Of a stretch of 64,000 nt of DNA, positions 17,879 to 26,810 are shown piece by piece. Source of the stretch: Nitrobacter sp051912485 (GTDB lineage: Bacteria > Pseudomonadota > Alphaproteobacteria > Rhizobiales > Xanthobacteraceae); NCBI RefSeq assembly GCF_051912485.1, contig NZ_CP196822.1:186001-250000 (forward strand). The letters are read 5' to 3'. The first letter of the stretch is position 1, and the number at the start of each line of letters is the position of its first letter. The notes below the pieces were generated by a model. That model searched no databases. It was not told where the DNA came from and worked only from the letters and a program-made list of their open reading frames with translations. Made by a program: the position numbers and the translations under genes.

Positions 17879-18694
17879 TCAAGGCGTGGCCAAGGGATCG
17901 CCCCAGGCGATGAACTCCGGCACCAGAAATCCGTCGCGCGATTCGCCGAAACGCAGCGGAACGCCCCGCCCGTCCGTAACCTTGCCGCCGGCGGCTGCGA
18001 CCAGGGCGTGACCCGCCGCAACGTCCCATTCGCCGGTCGGGGCAAGACGGGGATAGATATCGGCTTCGCCTTCCGCGATCCGGCAGAACTTGACCGCTGA
18101 GCCAAGCGGTTTGCGTACCGCGCCGGGCCGGCTGTCGATGAAGTCGTCCGAGCGGGGGTCGCCGTGTGAACGGCTGACGGCGGCGATCCATTGGCAACCG
18201 CGGTCGGGAAACGGTCGGGTCGCGATCGGCTCGGCGGCGCCGACCTTGCCGTCAACCGTGACCGCAAGGCGCTGGGCGCCATGGCCAACAAGGCCCCGCC
18301 AGATCAAGCCGAGCGCCGGCGCACCGATGATGCCGAACAACGGCACTCCGTCCGTCACGATCGCGAGGTTGACGGTAAATTCGTCGCGGCCGGCGATGAA
18401 TTCCTTGGTGCCGTCCAGCGGATCGATCACGAAGAGGCTGCCGGCATAAGGCGGCGTCGCGAGATGCACGCGCTCCTCTGACAGCAGCGGAATTTCGGGG
18501 CAGAGCTGCCCGAGCCCTTCGGCGATGATCCTGTCAGAGGTGAGATCCGCCTCGGTTACGGGAGACCCATCGACCTTGCCGCCGATCGTCATGCGATCGC
18601 GGTTGACCAAGAGGATGGCGGCGCCGGCTTTCGCGACCAGGGCCGTCAGGGGATCCATCAGTGCCGCGGCGGATTGAGCGTCGATCACCGGCAC
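17879..18694 (-). CDS. cysQ: 3'(2'),5'-bisphosphate nucleotidase CysQ
   Basis: A 271-residue inositol-monophosphatase-fold enzyme that removes the 3' phosphate from PAP or PAPS during sulfate assimilation. The metal-binding motifs are LLSEE, DPLDGTKEF (the signature Asp-Pro-hydrophobic-Asp-Gly-Thr) and, near the end, GEWDVAAGHAL. KVDGSPVTEADL near the N-terminus is also family-typical. The GTG at 18694 has GGAG 8 nt upstream. The open frame continues to 19411, but that extension overlaps the chpT gene and is rejected. A plain inositol monophosphatase is possible, but the DPLDGTKEF form favours CysQ. Confidence 0.88.
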   Translation of the reverse strand: MPVIDAQSAAALMDPLTALVAKAGAAILLVNRDRMTIGGKVDGSPVTEADLTSDRIIAEGLGQLCPEIPLLSEERVHLATPPYAGSLFVIDPLDGTKEFIAGRDEFTVNLAIVTDGVPLFGIIGAPALGLIWRGLVGHGAQRLAVTVDGKVGAAEPIATRPFPDRGCQWIAAVSRSHGDPRSDDFIDSRPGAVRKPLGSAVKFCRIAEGEADIYPRLAPTGEWDVAAGHALVAAAGGKVTDGRGVPLRFGESRDGFLVPEFIAWGDPLATP

Positions 18695-18798
18695 GTTCGA
18701 AGCTCCCTTGCACAGTGCCGGAAAACGACGGCGACCGCCTTGTTGTGGCAGCACAGGCTCCGGCGGTGTATCAAGCCACAAAGGTTGTTTGATTCGCC

Positions 18799-18828
18799 AA
18801 GTCTGCGCGCTGCAAGTCTGCGCGCTGC
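18799..18828. repeat. Perfect 15-bp tandem repeat in the cysQ-chpT intergenic region
   Basis: AAGTCTGCGCGCTGC occurs twice, head to tail, 35 bp before the chpT start. It falls between two divergent genes and so may influence either promoter or the chpT leader. Confidence 0.9.
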
Positions 18829-18862
18829 GGATTTGCCGAAACAGATCCCAGGAACAGGTATT

Positions 18863-19510
18863 ATGTCTGACACATCGTCTCCCGGTCCCGTTCCCGATAA
18901 GCTCGAACTCGCGGCACTGCTCTGTTCGCGCGTTTGTCATGATCTCATTAGTCCGGTTGGCGCAATCGTCAACGGGCTCGAGGTGCTGGACGACAATCCA
19001 AAGCCGGACGATCGCGAATTCGCTCTCGATCTGATCCGCAAGAGCGCCAAAACCGCATCGGCGCGGCTTCAGTTCTGCCGTCTGGCATTCGGCGCCGCGG
19101 GCTCGGCCGGCGCGCAGATCGATCTTGGCGATGCGCAGAACATGGCGAAAGGCCATTTTGAGGACGGCAAGATCACGATCGCCTGGAATTTGCCGCGCCT
19201 GCTTTTGCCGAAGAACAAGGTGAAACTCGTGCTCAACTTGCTGGTGATCGCGCAGCAGACAATCCCCCGCGGGGGCGTGCTGACGGTCGATCCGCTCGGC
19301 GAGGGCGAGGCGATGGGCTTTCAAATCACCGCCGCCGGGCTGAACGCCCGCATACCGCAGACCATCGCCGATCTTCTGGCATCCGGTCCCGTCGGTACCG
19401 TCGATGCCCATGCGGTTCAGCCCTACTATACGCGTCTGCTTGCTGAGGCCTGCGGCATCAGCATCGCGTTCGTCGCCGACAGCGAGAAAGTGGTTGTGAC
19501 TGCTCGTTGA
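18863..19510 (+). CDS. chpT: Histidine phosphotransferase ChpT
   Basis: A 215-residue protein that in Caulobacter relays phosphate from the hybrid kinase CckA to CtrA and CpdR. The H-box is at the N-terminus: LCSRVCHDLISPVGAI, with His about residue 26. Behind it is the ChpT-type degenerate ATPase-like domain (MAKGHFEDGKITI, NKVKLVLNLLVIAQQTIPRGG, ARIPQTI). The start is the ATG in TTATGTCTGAC; upstream frame lies opposite cysQ and is excluded. The ctrA gene sits 8 kb downstream, and the chemotaxis operon follows directly on the same strand. Confidence 0.92.
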   Translation: MSDTSSPGPVPDKLELAALLCSRVCHDLISPVGAIVNGLEVLDDNPKPDDREFALDLIRKSAKTASARLQFCRLAFGAAGSAGAQIDLGDAQNMAKGHFEDGKITIAWNLPRLLLPKNKVKLVLNLLVIAQQTIPRGGVLTVDPLGEGEAMGFQITAAGLNARIPQTIADLLASGPVGTVDAHAVQPYYTRLLAEACGISIAFVADSEKVVVTAR

Positions 19511-19585
19511 AGCTCCGCGTCGACCAACATGGTTAGCGAATGGTTTCCGAGTCTGTTGGAACGTGCCTCAACTCTTGTCTATCTG

Positions 19586-19876
19586 TTGGCACGCTTCTTT
19601 TCGTTTGCTCAACCAATATTGAACGCTTCGCGTTTGTAACCAGCCAAAACTCCGCAAAGGCGCGGCGAATTCGCGCCGGCGCTTCGACGGCCTGTACAAT
19701 TATGAATGATCTACTTCGCCATCCTCTCACTCTTTAGGCGCGTTCTTTTCCGTCTGCTCAACCAATATTTAAATGCTTTGCGTTGAAACTGGCGCATCCC
19801 CGGAAAGGCGCGAAGAACTCGCGCCGGGGTTTCGAAGGCCAGAAACCATGGATGATCTTCTCCGCGAATTCCTGAC
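19586..19876 (+). repeat. Imperfect tandem duplication of the cheA leader and first codons
   Basis: Two related segments lie in tandem: 19586-19730 and 19735-19876. Both run through TTCTTTTC, GCTCAACCAATATT, AAAGGCGCG-GAA-TCGCGCCGG, TTCGA-GGCC and an ATG followed by GATGATCT-CT-CG-CAT/GAAT-type codons. In the second copy the ATG starts cheA (MDDLLRE). In the first copy the equivalent frame reads MNDLLRH and stops after 11 codons. The upstream copy therefore looks like a decayed duplicate of the cheA start region. Confidence 0.8.
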
Positions 19877-22568
19877 CGAGACCAACGAGAGTTTGGACAC
19901 CGTTGACAATCAGCTCATCCGTTTCGAGCAGGATCCGAACAACGCGAAGATATTGGATAATATCTTTCGGCTGGTCCACACCATCAAGGGCACGTGCGGC
20001 TTTCTAGGCCTTCCGAGACTTGAAGCGCTTGCGCATGCGGCGGAAACGCTGATGGGAAAGTTTCGCGACGGCATGCCGGTCACCGGCGAGGCCGTGACAC
20101 TTATTCTCTCCACCATCGACCGCATCAAGGACATCCTGGCCCAGCTCGAGGCGACCGAGGCCGAGCCGGAAGGCTCCGATCCGGATTTGATCGACAAGCT
20201 GCATCACATCGCCGAGCACGGTGCGTCCGAGCTTGCCGTTGAAGCGGCCCCTCCTGAAACGGCCGCTCCTGAAACGGCTGGGACGCTCGCTTTTCAGATT
20301 CTCGAACGCCAGCTGCGTCCGGGCGAGGTGTCGCTTGATGATCTCGAGCGTGCGTTTCGGGAGACGGAGGTCGAGTCCGCCGCGCCTGCTCCGCAGCCGG
20401 CGGTCGAGGCACCCGCGCCGCAACCGGCGCCAGAGGCACCTGCGCCGGCTGCTGCTCCGAAGGCTGTCGCCAAGGCCGCGCCGAAGAAGTCCGCTGTTGA
20501 GATCGAGACTCCGGAGGGCGACCGGGTCGCCCACCAGTCGATCCGCGTCAATGTCGATACGCTCGAGCACCTGATGACGATGGTGTCCGAGCTCGTGTTG
20601 ACGCGCAACCAGCTGCTCGAGATCAGCCGCCGGCACGAAGACAACGAATTCAAGGTGCCGTTGCAACGGCTGTCCAACGTCACCGCGGAGCTGCAGGAAG
20701 GCGTCATGAAGACGCGCATGCAGCCGATCGGCAATGCCTGGCAGAAGTTGCCGCGTATCGTGCGCGACCTGTCGAGCGAACTCGGCAAGCAGATCGAACT
20801 CGAGATGCATGGGGCCGATACCGAACTCGACCGTCAGGTTCTCGATCTGATCAAGGATCCGCTGACGCACATGGTGCGCAATTCTGCCGACCATGGCCTG
20901 GAAACGCCGGCAGAACGCGTCAAGGCCGGCAAGCCTGAACAGGGCACGATCCGTCTTTCGGCCTATCACGAGGGTGGCCACATCCTCATCTGCATCGCTG
21001 ACAATGGCCGCGGCCTCAACACCGAGCGCATCAAGGCCAAGGCAATCCAGAACGGCCTCGCGACCGAGGCCGAGCTCGAGCAGATGACCGAGGCGCAGAT
21101 CCACAAGTTCATCTTCGCTCCAGGTTTCTCGACTGCGGCGTCTGTGACGAGCGTCTCCGGACGCGGCGTCGGCATGGACGTGGTGCGCACCAACATCGAT
21201 CAGATCGGCGGCACTATCGACATCAAGTCGGTGGCGGGCGAGGGCTCCAGCGTCACCGTCAAGATTCCGCTGACGCTGGCGATCGTGTCGGCACTGATCG
21301 TGGAGGCGGCGGGCGACCGTTTCGCAATACCGCAGCTCGCAGTGATCGAGCTGGTGCGCGCGCGCGCCAATTCAGAGCACCGCATCGAGCGCATCAAGGA
21401 CACGCCGGTGCTGCGGCTGCGCAACAAGCTCTTGCCGCTGATGCACCTGAAGAAACTTCTGAAGATCGACGATGGTACGTCCAGCGATCCGGAGAACGGC
21501 TTCATTGTGGTGACGCAGGTCGGCAATCAGACTTTCGGCATCGTTGTGGACGGCGTATTCCATACCGAGGAAATCGTGGTCAAGCCGATGTCGACCAAGC
21601 TCCGGCATATCGGCATGTTCTCGGGCAACACCATTCTCGGCGACGGCGCCGTGATCATGATCATCGACCCGAACGGTATCGCCCACGCGCTCGGCACGTC
21701 GGTCACGACTCAGCAGGAGCTCGCCGACGAGAACGCGGCGACGCGCGCCGGCGGCGCCGAACAGATGACGTCGCTACTGGTGTTCCGCGCCGGATCCGAT
21801 CAGCCCAAGGCGGTGCCGCTCGCGCTGGTCACGCGACTGGAGGAGATCGGGATCGACAAGATCGAGCTCTCCAACGGCCGCTATATGGTGCAGTACCGCG
21901 ATCAGCTCATGCCGCTGGTGCAGATGGATGGCGTTTCGGTCCGGACCGAAGGCTCGCAGCCGATCCTGGTGTTCGCTGACGACGGCCGTTCGATGGGACT
22001 CGTGGTCGATGAGATCATCGATATCGTCGAGGAGCGTCTGAACATCGAGGTGGCGAGCGGTCAGCAGGGCGTTCTCGGATCCGCTGTCATCAAGGGCCAT
22101 GCGACGGAAGTGATCGACGTCGGTCATTTCCTGCCGATGGCCTTCTCCGACTGGTTCAGCCGCAAGGAGATGCGTCCGGAGGCGACTACGCAGTCGGTGT
22201 TGCTGGTGGATGACAGCGCCTTCTTCCGCAACATGCTGGCGCCCGTTCTCAAGGCCGCAGGCTATCGGGTCCAGCTCGCGACCAACGCGCAGGAAGGTCT
22301 TGTCGTGCTGCGGTCAGGCCAGGAGTTCGACGCGATTCTCACCGATATCGAGATGCCGGACATGAACGGCTTCGAGTTCGCGGAGACGGTGCGCTCCGAT
22401 CGCAGTCTGAGCAGCACTCCGATCATCGCGCTGTCGTCAATGATCTCTCCGGCCGCGATCGAGCGGGGCCGCCAGGCAGGCTTCCACGACTATGTCGCCA
22501 AATTCGACCGGCCCGGTCTGATTGCGGCGTTGAAGGAACAAACCGCCGAAATTCACCGGGCGGCATGA
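19848..22568 (+). CDS. cheA: Hybrid chemotaxis histidine kinase CheA with C-terminal receiver
   Basis: A 906-residue kinase that phosphorylates CheY and CheB in response to receptors. The domains run HPt (His44 in LVHTIKGTCGF), a Pro/Ala linker with a CheY-binding region (about 130-225), dimerisation (about 226-290), ATPase (N box HMVRNSADHG about 341-350, G1 DNGRG about 385-389, G2 GRGVGMDV about 438-445) and a CheW-like domain (about 470-615). A second divergent CheW-like segment (about 640-765) and a receiver with phosphoacceptor Asp about 833 (LTDIEMPDMNG) complete it. It is longer than E. coli CheA (654) because of the last two modules. ATG 19848 is preceded by the duplicated leader. cheW follows directly. 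Confidence 0.94.
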   Translation: MDDLLREFLTETNESLDTVDNQLIRFEQDPNNAKILDNIFRLVHTIKGTCGFLGLPRLEALAHAAETLMGKFRDGMPVTGEAVTLILSTIDRIKDILAQLEATEAEPEGSDPDLIDKLHHIAEHGASELAVEAAPPETAAPETAGTLAFQILERQLRPGEVSLDDLERAFRETEVESAAPAPQPAVEAPAPQPAPEAPAPAAAPKAVAKAAPKKSAVEIETPEGDRVAHQSIRVNVDTLEHLMTMVSELVLTRNQLLEISRRHEDNEFKVPLQRLSNVTAELQEGVMKTRMQPIGNAWQKLPRIVRDLSSELGKQIELEMHGADTELDRQVLDLIKDPLTHMVRNSADHGLETPAERVKAGKPEQGTIRLSAYHEGGHILICIADNGRGLNTERIKAKAIQNGLATEAELEQMTEAQIHKFIFAPGFSTAASVTSVSGRGVGMDVVRTNIDQIGGTIDIKSVAGEGSSVTVKIPLTLAIVSALIVEAAGDRFAIPQLAVIELVRARANSEHRIERIKDTPVLRLRNKLLPLMHLKKLLKIDDGTSSDPENGFIVVTQVGNQTFGIVVDGVFHTEEIVVKPMSTKLRHIGMFSGNTILGDGAVIMIIDPNGIAHALGTSVTTQQELADENAATRAGGAEQMTSLLVFRAGSDQPKAVPLALVTRLEEIGIDKIELSNGRYMVQYRDQLMPLVQMDGVSVRTEGSQPILVFADDGRSMGLVVDEIIDIVEERLNIEVASGQQGVLGSAVIKGHATEVIDVGHFLPMAFSDWFSRKEMRPEATTQSVLLVDDSAFFRNMLAPVLKAAGYRVQLATNAQEGLVVLRSGQEFDAILTDIEMPDMNGFEFAETVRSDRSLSSTPIIALSSMISPAAIERGRQAGFHDYVAKFDRPGLIAALKEQTAEIHRAA

Positions 22569-22579
22569 AGGATCCGAAG

Positions 22580-23050
22580 ATGACCACTGTAAACCAAGGC
22601 AGCGAAGGCGCGATCACCGAATACGTGACCACAACGATCGGCGGTCAGTTGTTCGGGTTGCCGATCTCGCGGGTGCAGGATGTCTTCATGCCGGAACGCC
22701 TGACCCGGGTGCCGCTGGCATCGAACGATGTCGCGGGCGTGTTGAATCTGCGCGGCCGTATCGTCACCGCGATCGACATGCGCGCGCGGCTCGGCCTGCC
22801 GAAGGAAGATACCGGTCGACCGCCGATGGCTGTCGGTGTCGAACTGCGCGGCGAGTCCTACGGACTTCTGATCGATTCGATCGGCGAGGTCATGAAGCTC
22901 GCGGATGAAGGCCGCGAGGTCAATCCGGTCAATCTCGATCCGCGGATGGCGAAGATGTCGGCAGGCGTGCATCGGCTGGATGGCCAGTTGATGGTTGTCC
23001 TCGATGTCGATCGAGTTTTGGAGATCGCGCCTGACAAGCTTGCGGCCTGA
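22580..23050 (+). CDS. cheW: Chemotaxis coupling protein CheW
   Basis: A 156-residue single CheW domain that links receptors to CheA at the receptor array. Marks are GGQLFGLPISRVQDVF, VAGVLNLRGRIVTAIDMRARLGL and LIDSIGEVMKL. I chose ATG 22580 because AAGGA lies 7 nt upstream. The in-frame ATG 22565 overlaps the cheA stop (ATGA) and would add five residues, so translational coupling to cheA is likely in either case. It is the second gene of the cheAWYBR operon. Confidence 0.93.
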   Translation: MTTVNQGSEGAITEYVTTTIGGQLFGLPISRVQDVFMPERLTRVPLASNDVAGVLNLRGRIVTAIDMRARLGLPKEDTGRPPMAVGVELRGESYGLLIDSIGEVMKLADEGREVNPVNLDPRMAKMSAGVHRLDGQLMVVLDVDRVLEIAPDKLAA

Positions 23051-23118
23051 GACCGTCGGCAAGTACGGTTCATCGGGAAACGTCCCGTCGTGAAGGTTCA
23101 AAAGAGCGGAGGCCGAAA

Positions 23119-23484
23119 ATGAAAACATGTCTGGTCGTGGATGATTCGAGCGTTATCCGTAAGGTCGCGCGGCGTATCCTGGAAAGCTTTGATTTTCACA
23201 TCATCGAGGCGGAGGATGGCGAGAAGGCGCTGGACGCTTGCAAGCGCGAGCTGCCGGATGCCGTGCTGCTGGACTGGAATATGCCGGTCATGGACGGTTA
23301 CGAGTTCCTTCGCAACCTGCGCCGGATGCCCGGCGGCGATCAGCCGAAGGTGGTGTTCTGCACCACGGAGAACGATGTCGCGCACATCGCCCGCGCGCTC
23401 CATGCCGGTGCCAACGAATACATCATGAAGCCGTTCGACAAGGACATCGTGACGGCGAAGTTTCACGAAATCGGTCTGATCTGA
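23119..23484 (+). CDS. cheY: Chemotaxis response regulator CheY
   Basis: A 121-residue single receiver domain. The acidic pocket is VVDDS (Asp8-Asp9), the phosphoacceptor is Asp52 in LLDWNMPVMDG, and the conserved Thr and Lys lie in FCTTEND and IMKPFDK. No output domain is present, so it acts by binding the flagellar motor or as a phosphate sink. It stands between cheW (68 bp gap) and cheB (71 bp gap). A second receiver is fused to CheA, so the division of work between the two cannot be read from sequence. Confidence 0.93.
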   Translation: MKTCLVVDDSSVIRKVARRILESFDFHIIEAEDGEKALDACKRELPDAVLLDWNMPVMDGYEFLRNLRRMPGGDQPKVVFCTTENDVAHIARALHAGANEYIMKPFDKDIVTAKFHEIGLI

Positions 23485-23555
23485 AGTTCGCCGCGCTCGG
23501 AGCAGATCCCGGCCGCTGCTGATATTTCTTTGTTCGTGGTTGTGTCTGGTGAGTA

Positions 23556-24713
23556 ATGAGTACTGCTTTGGCAAGTCCGGCGGCGCTGAATTCGGGAAGG
23601 CAGGAGCCGCTGCGTGTCATGGTGGTCGATGACTCGGTCGTCATTCGCGGACTGATTTCACGCTGGATCGAGGCCGAGCCCGACATGATGGTCGCAGCCT
23701 CACTGCGCACCGGGCTCGACGCGGTCAACCAGGTCGAGCGCGCCAATCCCGACGTCGTCGTTCTCGATATCGAAATGCCTGATCTCGACGGCATCTCTGC
23801 GCTGCCGCAACTGCTGGCCAAGAAACGCAATCTCATTGTGATCATGGCCTCGACGCTGACCCGTCGAAATGCAGAGATCAGTTTCAAAGCGCTGTCGCTG
23901 GGCGCCGCCGATTACATTCCGAAGCCAGAGAGCACCCGCGAGATCGCAGCGGCCGATATCTTCAAGCACGACCTGATCCAGAAGATCCGGCACCTCGCCG
24001 CAAAACGTTGTCGTCCGGCGGCGCTCACCGCGCCGCCGTTGGCGCCGCACGAGCAGGAACCGCGCTCCGTTGCTACCGCTGCAGCGCCGCCGCATCCCGC
24101 ACCGGTGCTGCGTCCTTTCAGCATGCTGTCCCCGCGCGCGCTCCTGATCGGCTCGTCCACGGGCGGGCCGCAGGCGCTGATGACGCTGGTGGCCGGAATA
24201 GGGCCAGTGATCGACAGCTATCCGGTGCTGATCACGCAGCACATGCCGCCGACGTTCACGACCATTCTCGCGGAGCATCTGGCGCGGGTCGCCGGACGCC
24301 CCGCGCATGAGGGCGTGGATGGGGAGGTCGTGAAGCCGGGGCATATTTATCTTGCGCCTGGTGGCCGTCACATGCGTTTGGCCAGAAAGGGCCTGGGCGC
24401 CGTCATCGTGCTCGACGACGGCCCTGCGGTGAATTTCTGCAAACCGGCCGTCGATCCGCTGTTCACCTCGGCGATCGACATCTGGCAGGGAGGTATTCTG
24501 GCTGTCATCCTGACGGGGATGGGATCGGACGGAATGCGCGGCGGCAAGCAAATTGTTGCGGCGGGAGGGACCGTCATCGCGCAAGACGAAGCGAGCAGCG
24601 TGGTGTGGGGAATGCCGGGCGCAGCCGCCCAGGCCGGAATTTGCGCGGCCGTTCTGCCGCTTCAACAAATCGCACCGAAACTTGTTCGGCTATTCGCGGG
24701 AGGCCATTCGTGA
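23556..24713 (+). CDS. cheB: Chemotaxis protein-glutamate methylesterase CheB
   Basis: A 385-residue protein that removes methyl groups from receptor glutamates. The receiver (about residues 18-135) has phosphoacceptor Asp71 in VLDIEMPDLDG. After a Pro/Ala linker, the esterase domain (about 193-380) carries the catalytic triad: Ser201 (IGSSTGGPQ), His229 (ITQHMPP) and Asp325 (GMGSDGMRGG). Phosphorylation by CheA relieves inhibition in this family. The last codons overlap the cheR start (GTGA), implying coupled synthesis of the opposing enzymes. Confidence 0.94.
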   Translation: MSTALASPAALNSGRQEPLRVMVVDDSVVIRGLISRWIEAEPDMMVAASLRTGLDAVNQVERANPDVVVLDIEMPDLDGISALPQLLAKKRNLIVIMASTLTRRNAEISFKALSLGAADYIPKPESTREIAAADIFKHDLIQKIRHLAAKRCRPAALTAPPLAPHEQEPRSVATAAAPPHPAPVLRPFSMLSPRALLIGSSTGGPQALMTLVAGIGPVIDSYPVLITQHMPPTFTTILAEHLARVAGRPAHEGVDGEVVKPGHIYLAPGGRHMRLARKGLGAVIVLDDGPAVNFCKPAVDPLFTSAIDIWQGGILAVILTGMGSDGMRGGKQIVAAGGTVIAQDEASSVVWGMPGAAAQAGICAAVLPLQQIAPKLVRLFAGGHS

Positions 24714-25576
24714 CGCCGCTTGATTTTGAGTATCTGCGCAAGTTTCTGAAGGACCGGTCCGGACTCGATCTCGCCGTCGACAAGCAATATCTGGTCGAGA
24801 GCCGTCTGATCCCGCTCGCGCGCAAGGCCGGCCTTTCAGGCATCGGCGACCTCGTGCAGAGGATGAAGAGCGGCGCCGAGGCGCTGATCGTCGACGTGGT
24901 CGAGGCGATGACCACCAACGAAACGTTCTTCTTTCGCGACAAGACCCCGTTCGATCATCTGCGAGAGACCATGATCCCGGCGCTGCTGCAGGCGCGCGCG
25001 GCTCGCCGCAGCCTGCGGATCTGGTGCGCCGCGGGCTCGACCGGACAGGAGCCGTATTCGATCGCGATGTGCCTCAAGGAATGTGGTCCGGCGGTGGCGG
25101 GCTGGCGTACCGAGATCATCGCCACCGATCTGTCGAACGAAGTGCTCGAAAAGTCGAAAGCTGGTCTCTACAGTCAGTTCGAGGTGCAGCGCGGGCTGCC
25201 CATTCAGTTGCTGATCAAGTATTTCAAGCAGGTCGGTGAACTCTGGCAGATCAACGCCGACATTCGCGCGATGGTTCAGCATCGCCAGCTCAACCTGTTG
25301 CAGGATTTTTCTCACCTCGGCACCTTCGACATAATCTTCTGCCGCAACGTGCTGATCTATTTCGATCAAGAGACCAAAGTCAGCATTTTCCTGCGGCTTG
25401 CGAAGCGGATGGAAACCGATGGCTTCCTGGCGCTCGGCGCCGCGGAAACCGTGGTCGGGCTGACCGACGCATTCAAGCCCCATCCGGACAAGCGCGGTCT
25501 CTATCGGCCCAATCGCGTTAGCGCGCCGTCGCTGGTGCCTGGCATGCCGTCGGCCAAGTCCGCCGCCCGCGCCTAG
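24710..25576 (+). CDS. cheR: Chemotaxis protein methyltransferase CheR
   Basis: A 288-residue enzyme that uses S-adenosylmethionine to methylate receptor glutamates. The N-terminal helical domain ends with TTNETFFFRD. The Rossmann-type domain follows, with WCAAGSTGQEPYSIAM, IIATDLS and FDIIFCRNVLIYFD. The start is GTG 24710, overlapping the cheB stop, with GGGAGG 6 nt upstream; the longer frame from 24605 would lie inside cheB. It is the last gene of the operon, and the next gene is on the opposite strand. Confidence 0.94.
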   Translation: MTPLDFEYLRKFLKDRSGLDLAVDKQYLVESRLIPLARKAGLSGIGDLVQRMKSGAEALIVDVVEAMTTNETFFFRDKTPFDHLRETMIPALLQARAARRSLRIWCAAGSTGQEPYSIAMCLKECGPAVAGWRTEIIATDLSNEVLEKSKAGLYSQFEVQRGLPIQLLIKYFKQVGELWQINADIRAMVQHRQLNLLQDFSHLGTFDIIFCRNVLIYFDQETKVSIFLRLAKRMETDGFLALGAAETVVGLTDAFKPHPDKRGLYRPNRVSAPSLVPGMPSAKSAARA

Positions 25577-25627
25577 GCTCCGCTTCGATGTTATTATAGG
25601 GTTCGCTGCTGACGCGTGATGCCGCGT

Positions 25628-26785
25628 TTACAAGATCGCGTGCGGCACAAAGCGCGACGTGTTGCCGGTGATCGGGTTCTCGTCCTCGCGGATCGACAGT
25701 CCGCAAGCCTGATCGCCGACGATCCAGCTTCCGATTACCGGATACTGAGCATCGAAGGTCGGTAGCAGCGCGAAGGCCTGACGCACGAACCCTTCGCTGC
25801 CATAGGGCCCACCCTGCTGATCCAACGCCGTTCCGCCGCTGACCAGTTCGATGTTGGCGCCTTCGCGCGAATATATCGGCTTGCGCACATACGAGCTGCC
25901 GAGCTTGCTCGCCTCGGCATCGTCCTCGAAATAGGCGGGCAGCAGGTTCGGGTGGTTGGGAAACATCTCCCACAGCAGCGGCAGGATTCCCTTGTTGGAG
26001 AGCACGACCTTCCAGGGTGGCTCGATCCATCGCGTCGACGCGGCCTGAACCTTGGAGCCGAAGCTGTCGCGCAGCATCCATTCCCAAGGGTAGAGCTTGA
26101 ACGCGAGTTCAATGTGACGATTGTCGAGATCGACGAATTGGCCGGCGCCGTCGACGCCGATGCTCTCGATCTCCAGCGATGTCGTCTGAAGGCCGGCCTG
26201 CCGAGCTGTATCCTCGAGATAGTTCAGCGTAACCGCATCCTCGGGGTTGGCGTAAAGCCCGGTCAGATGAATATGGCCGCCGGGCGCGATCTCCCGCCAT
26301 CGCGCGATCAGCTTGTCATGGATGGAGTTGAACTGATCGGCTCCCTTGGGGATGATCTGGCGCTCCATCGCCTGTTCGAGCCAGGTCCATTGAAATACCG
26401 CGGCCTCGAACAGCGAGGTGGGCGTATCGGCATTGTATTCGAGCAGTTTCGCCGGACCTTGACCGCTGAAGCTGAAGTCAAAACGGCCGTAGAGTGTGGC
26501 GTCACTGCGCCGCCAGCTGTCGGTGAGGATCGGCCAGCAGGCTTGCGGGATCCCGAGGCGACGTAGCACGCCCTCGTCATTCATTGCGCGCTGGACCAGC
26601 TCGAGGCACATGGCGTGGATTTCGCCGGTCGGCGCTTCGATTCCGCGCTCGATCTCCTCCAGCGGGAATGCGTAATAAGCGCGCTCGTCCCAGTAACGTT
26701 GGCCGTCGAGGGTATGAAACGCGAAGCCGGCGTTCTCTGCTGTCGTTTGCCAGTCGTTGCGTTCAGGGCAGGCGATGCGTTGCAT
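25628..26785 (-). CDS. yjfC: YjfC/YgiC-like ATP-grasp enzyme (glutathionylspermidine synthase family)
   Basis: A 385-residue protein related to the synthetase half of glutathionylspermidine synthase. Marks are AFHTLDGQRYWDERAYY, YGRFDFSFSG, LLEYNADTPTSLFE, and the ATP-grasp segments VVLSNKGILPLLW, YVRKPIYSREGANI and IGSWIVGDQACGLSIREDEN. The E. coli homologues YjfC and YgiC lack the amidase half, and their substrates are unsettled. Here it is the last gene of a three-gene minus-strand unit with YjfM- and YjfL-like proteins, the same order as in E. coli. ATG 26785 is chosen from conservation of MQRI at the N-terminus. No good ribosome site is visible, suggesting coupling to the gene 25 bp upstream. 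Confidence 0.85.
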   Translation of the reverse strand: MQRIACPERNDWQTTAENAGFAFHTLDGQRYWDERAYYAFPLEEIERGIEAPTGEIHAMCLELVQRAMNDEGVLRRLGIPQACWPILTDSWRRSDATLYGRFDFSFSGQGPAKLLEYNADTPTSLFEAAVFQWTWLEQAMERQIIPKGADQFNSIHDKLIARWREIAPGGHIHLTGLYANPEDAVTLNYLEDTARQAGLQTTSLEIESIGVDGAGQFVDLDNRHIELAFKLYPWEWMLRDSFGSKVQAASTRWIEPPWKVVLSNKGILPLLWEMFPNHPNLLPAYFEDDAEASKLGSSYVRKPIYSREGANIELVSGGTALDQQGGPYGSEGFVRQAFALLPTFDAQYPVIGSWIVGDQACGLSIREDENPITGNTSRFVPHAIL

Positions 26786-26810
26786 ATGAGGGACTCGCGA
26801 GCCGCCGGCG

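Noticed and set aside
18695..19411. N-terminal extension of the cysQ frame
   Set aside because: It runs opposite to chpT and lacks similarity to the phosphatase fold; the GTG at 18694 has a good ribosome site.
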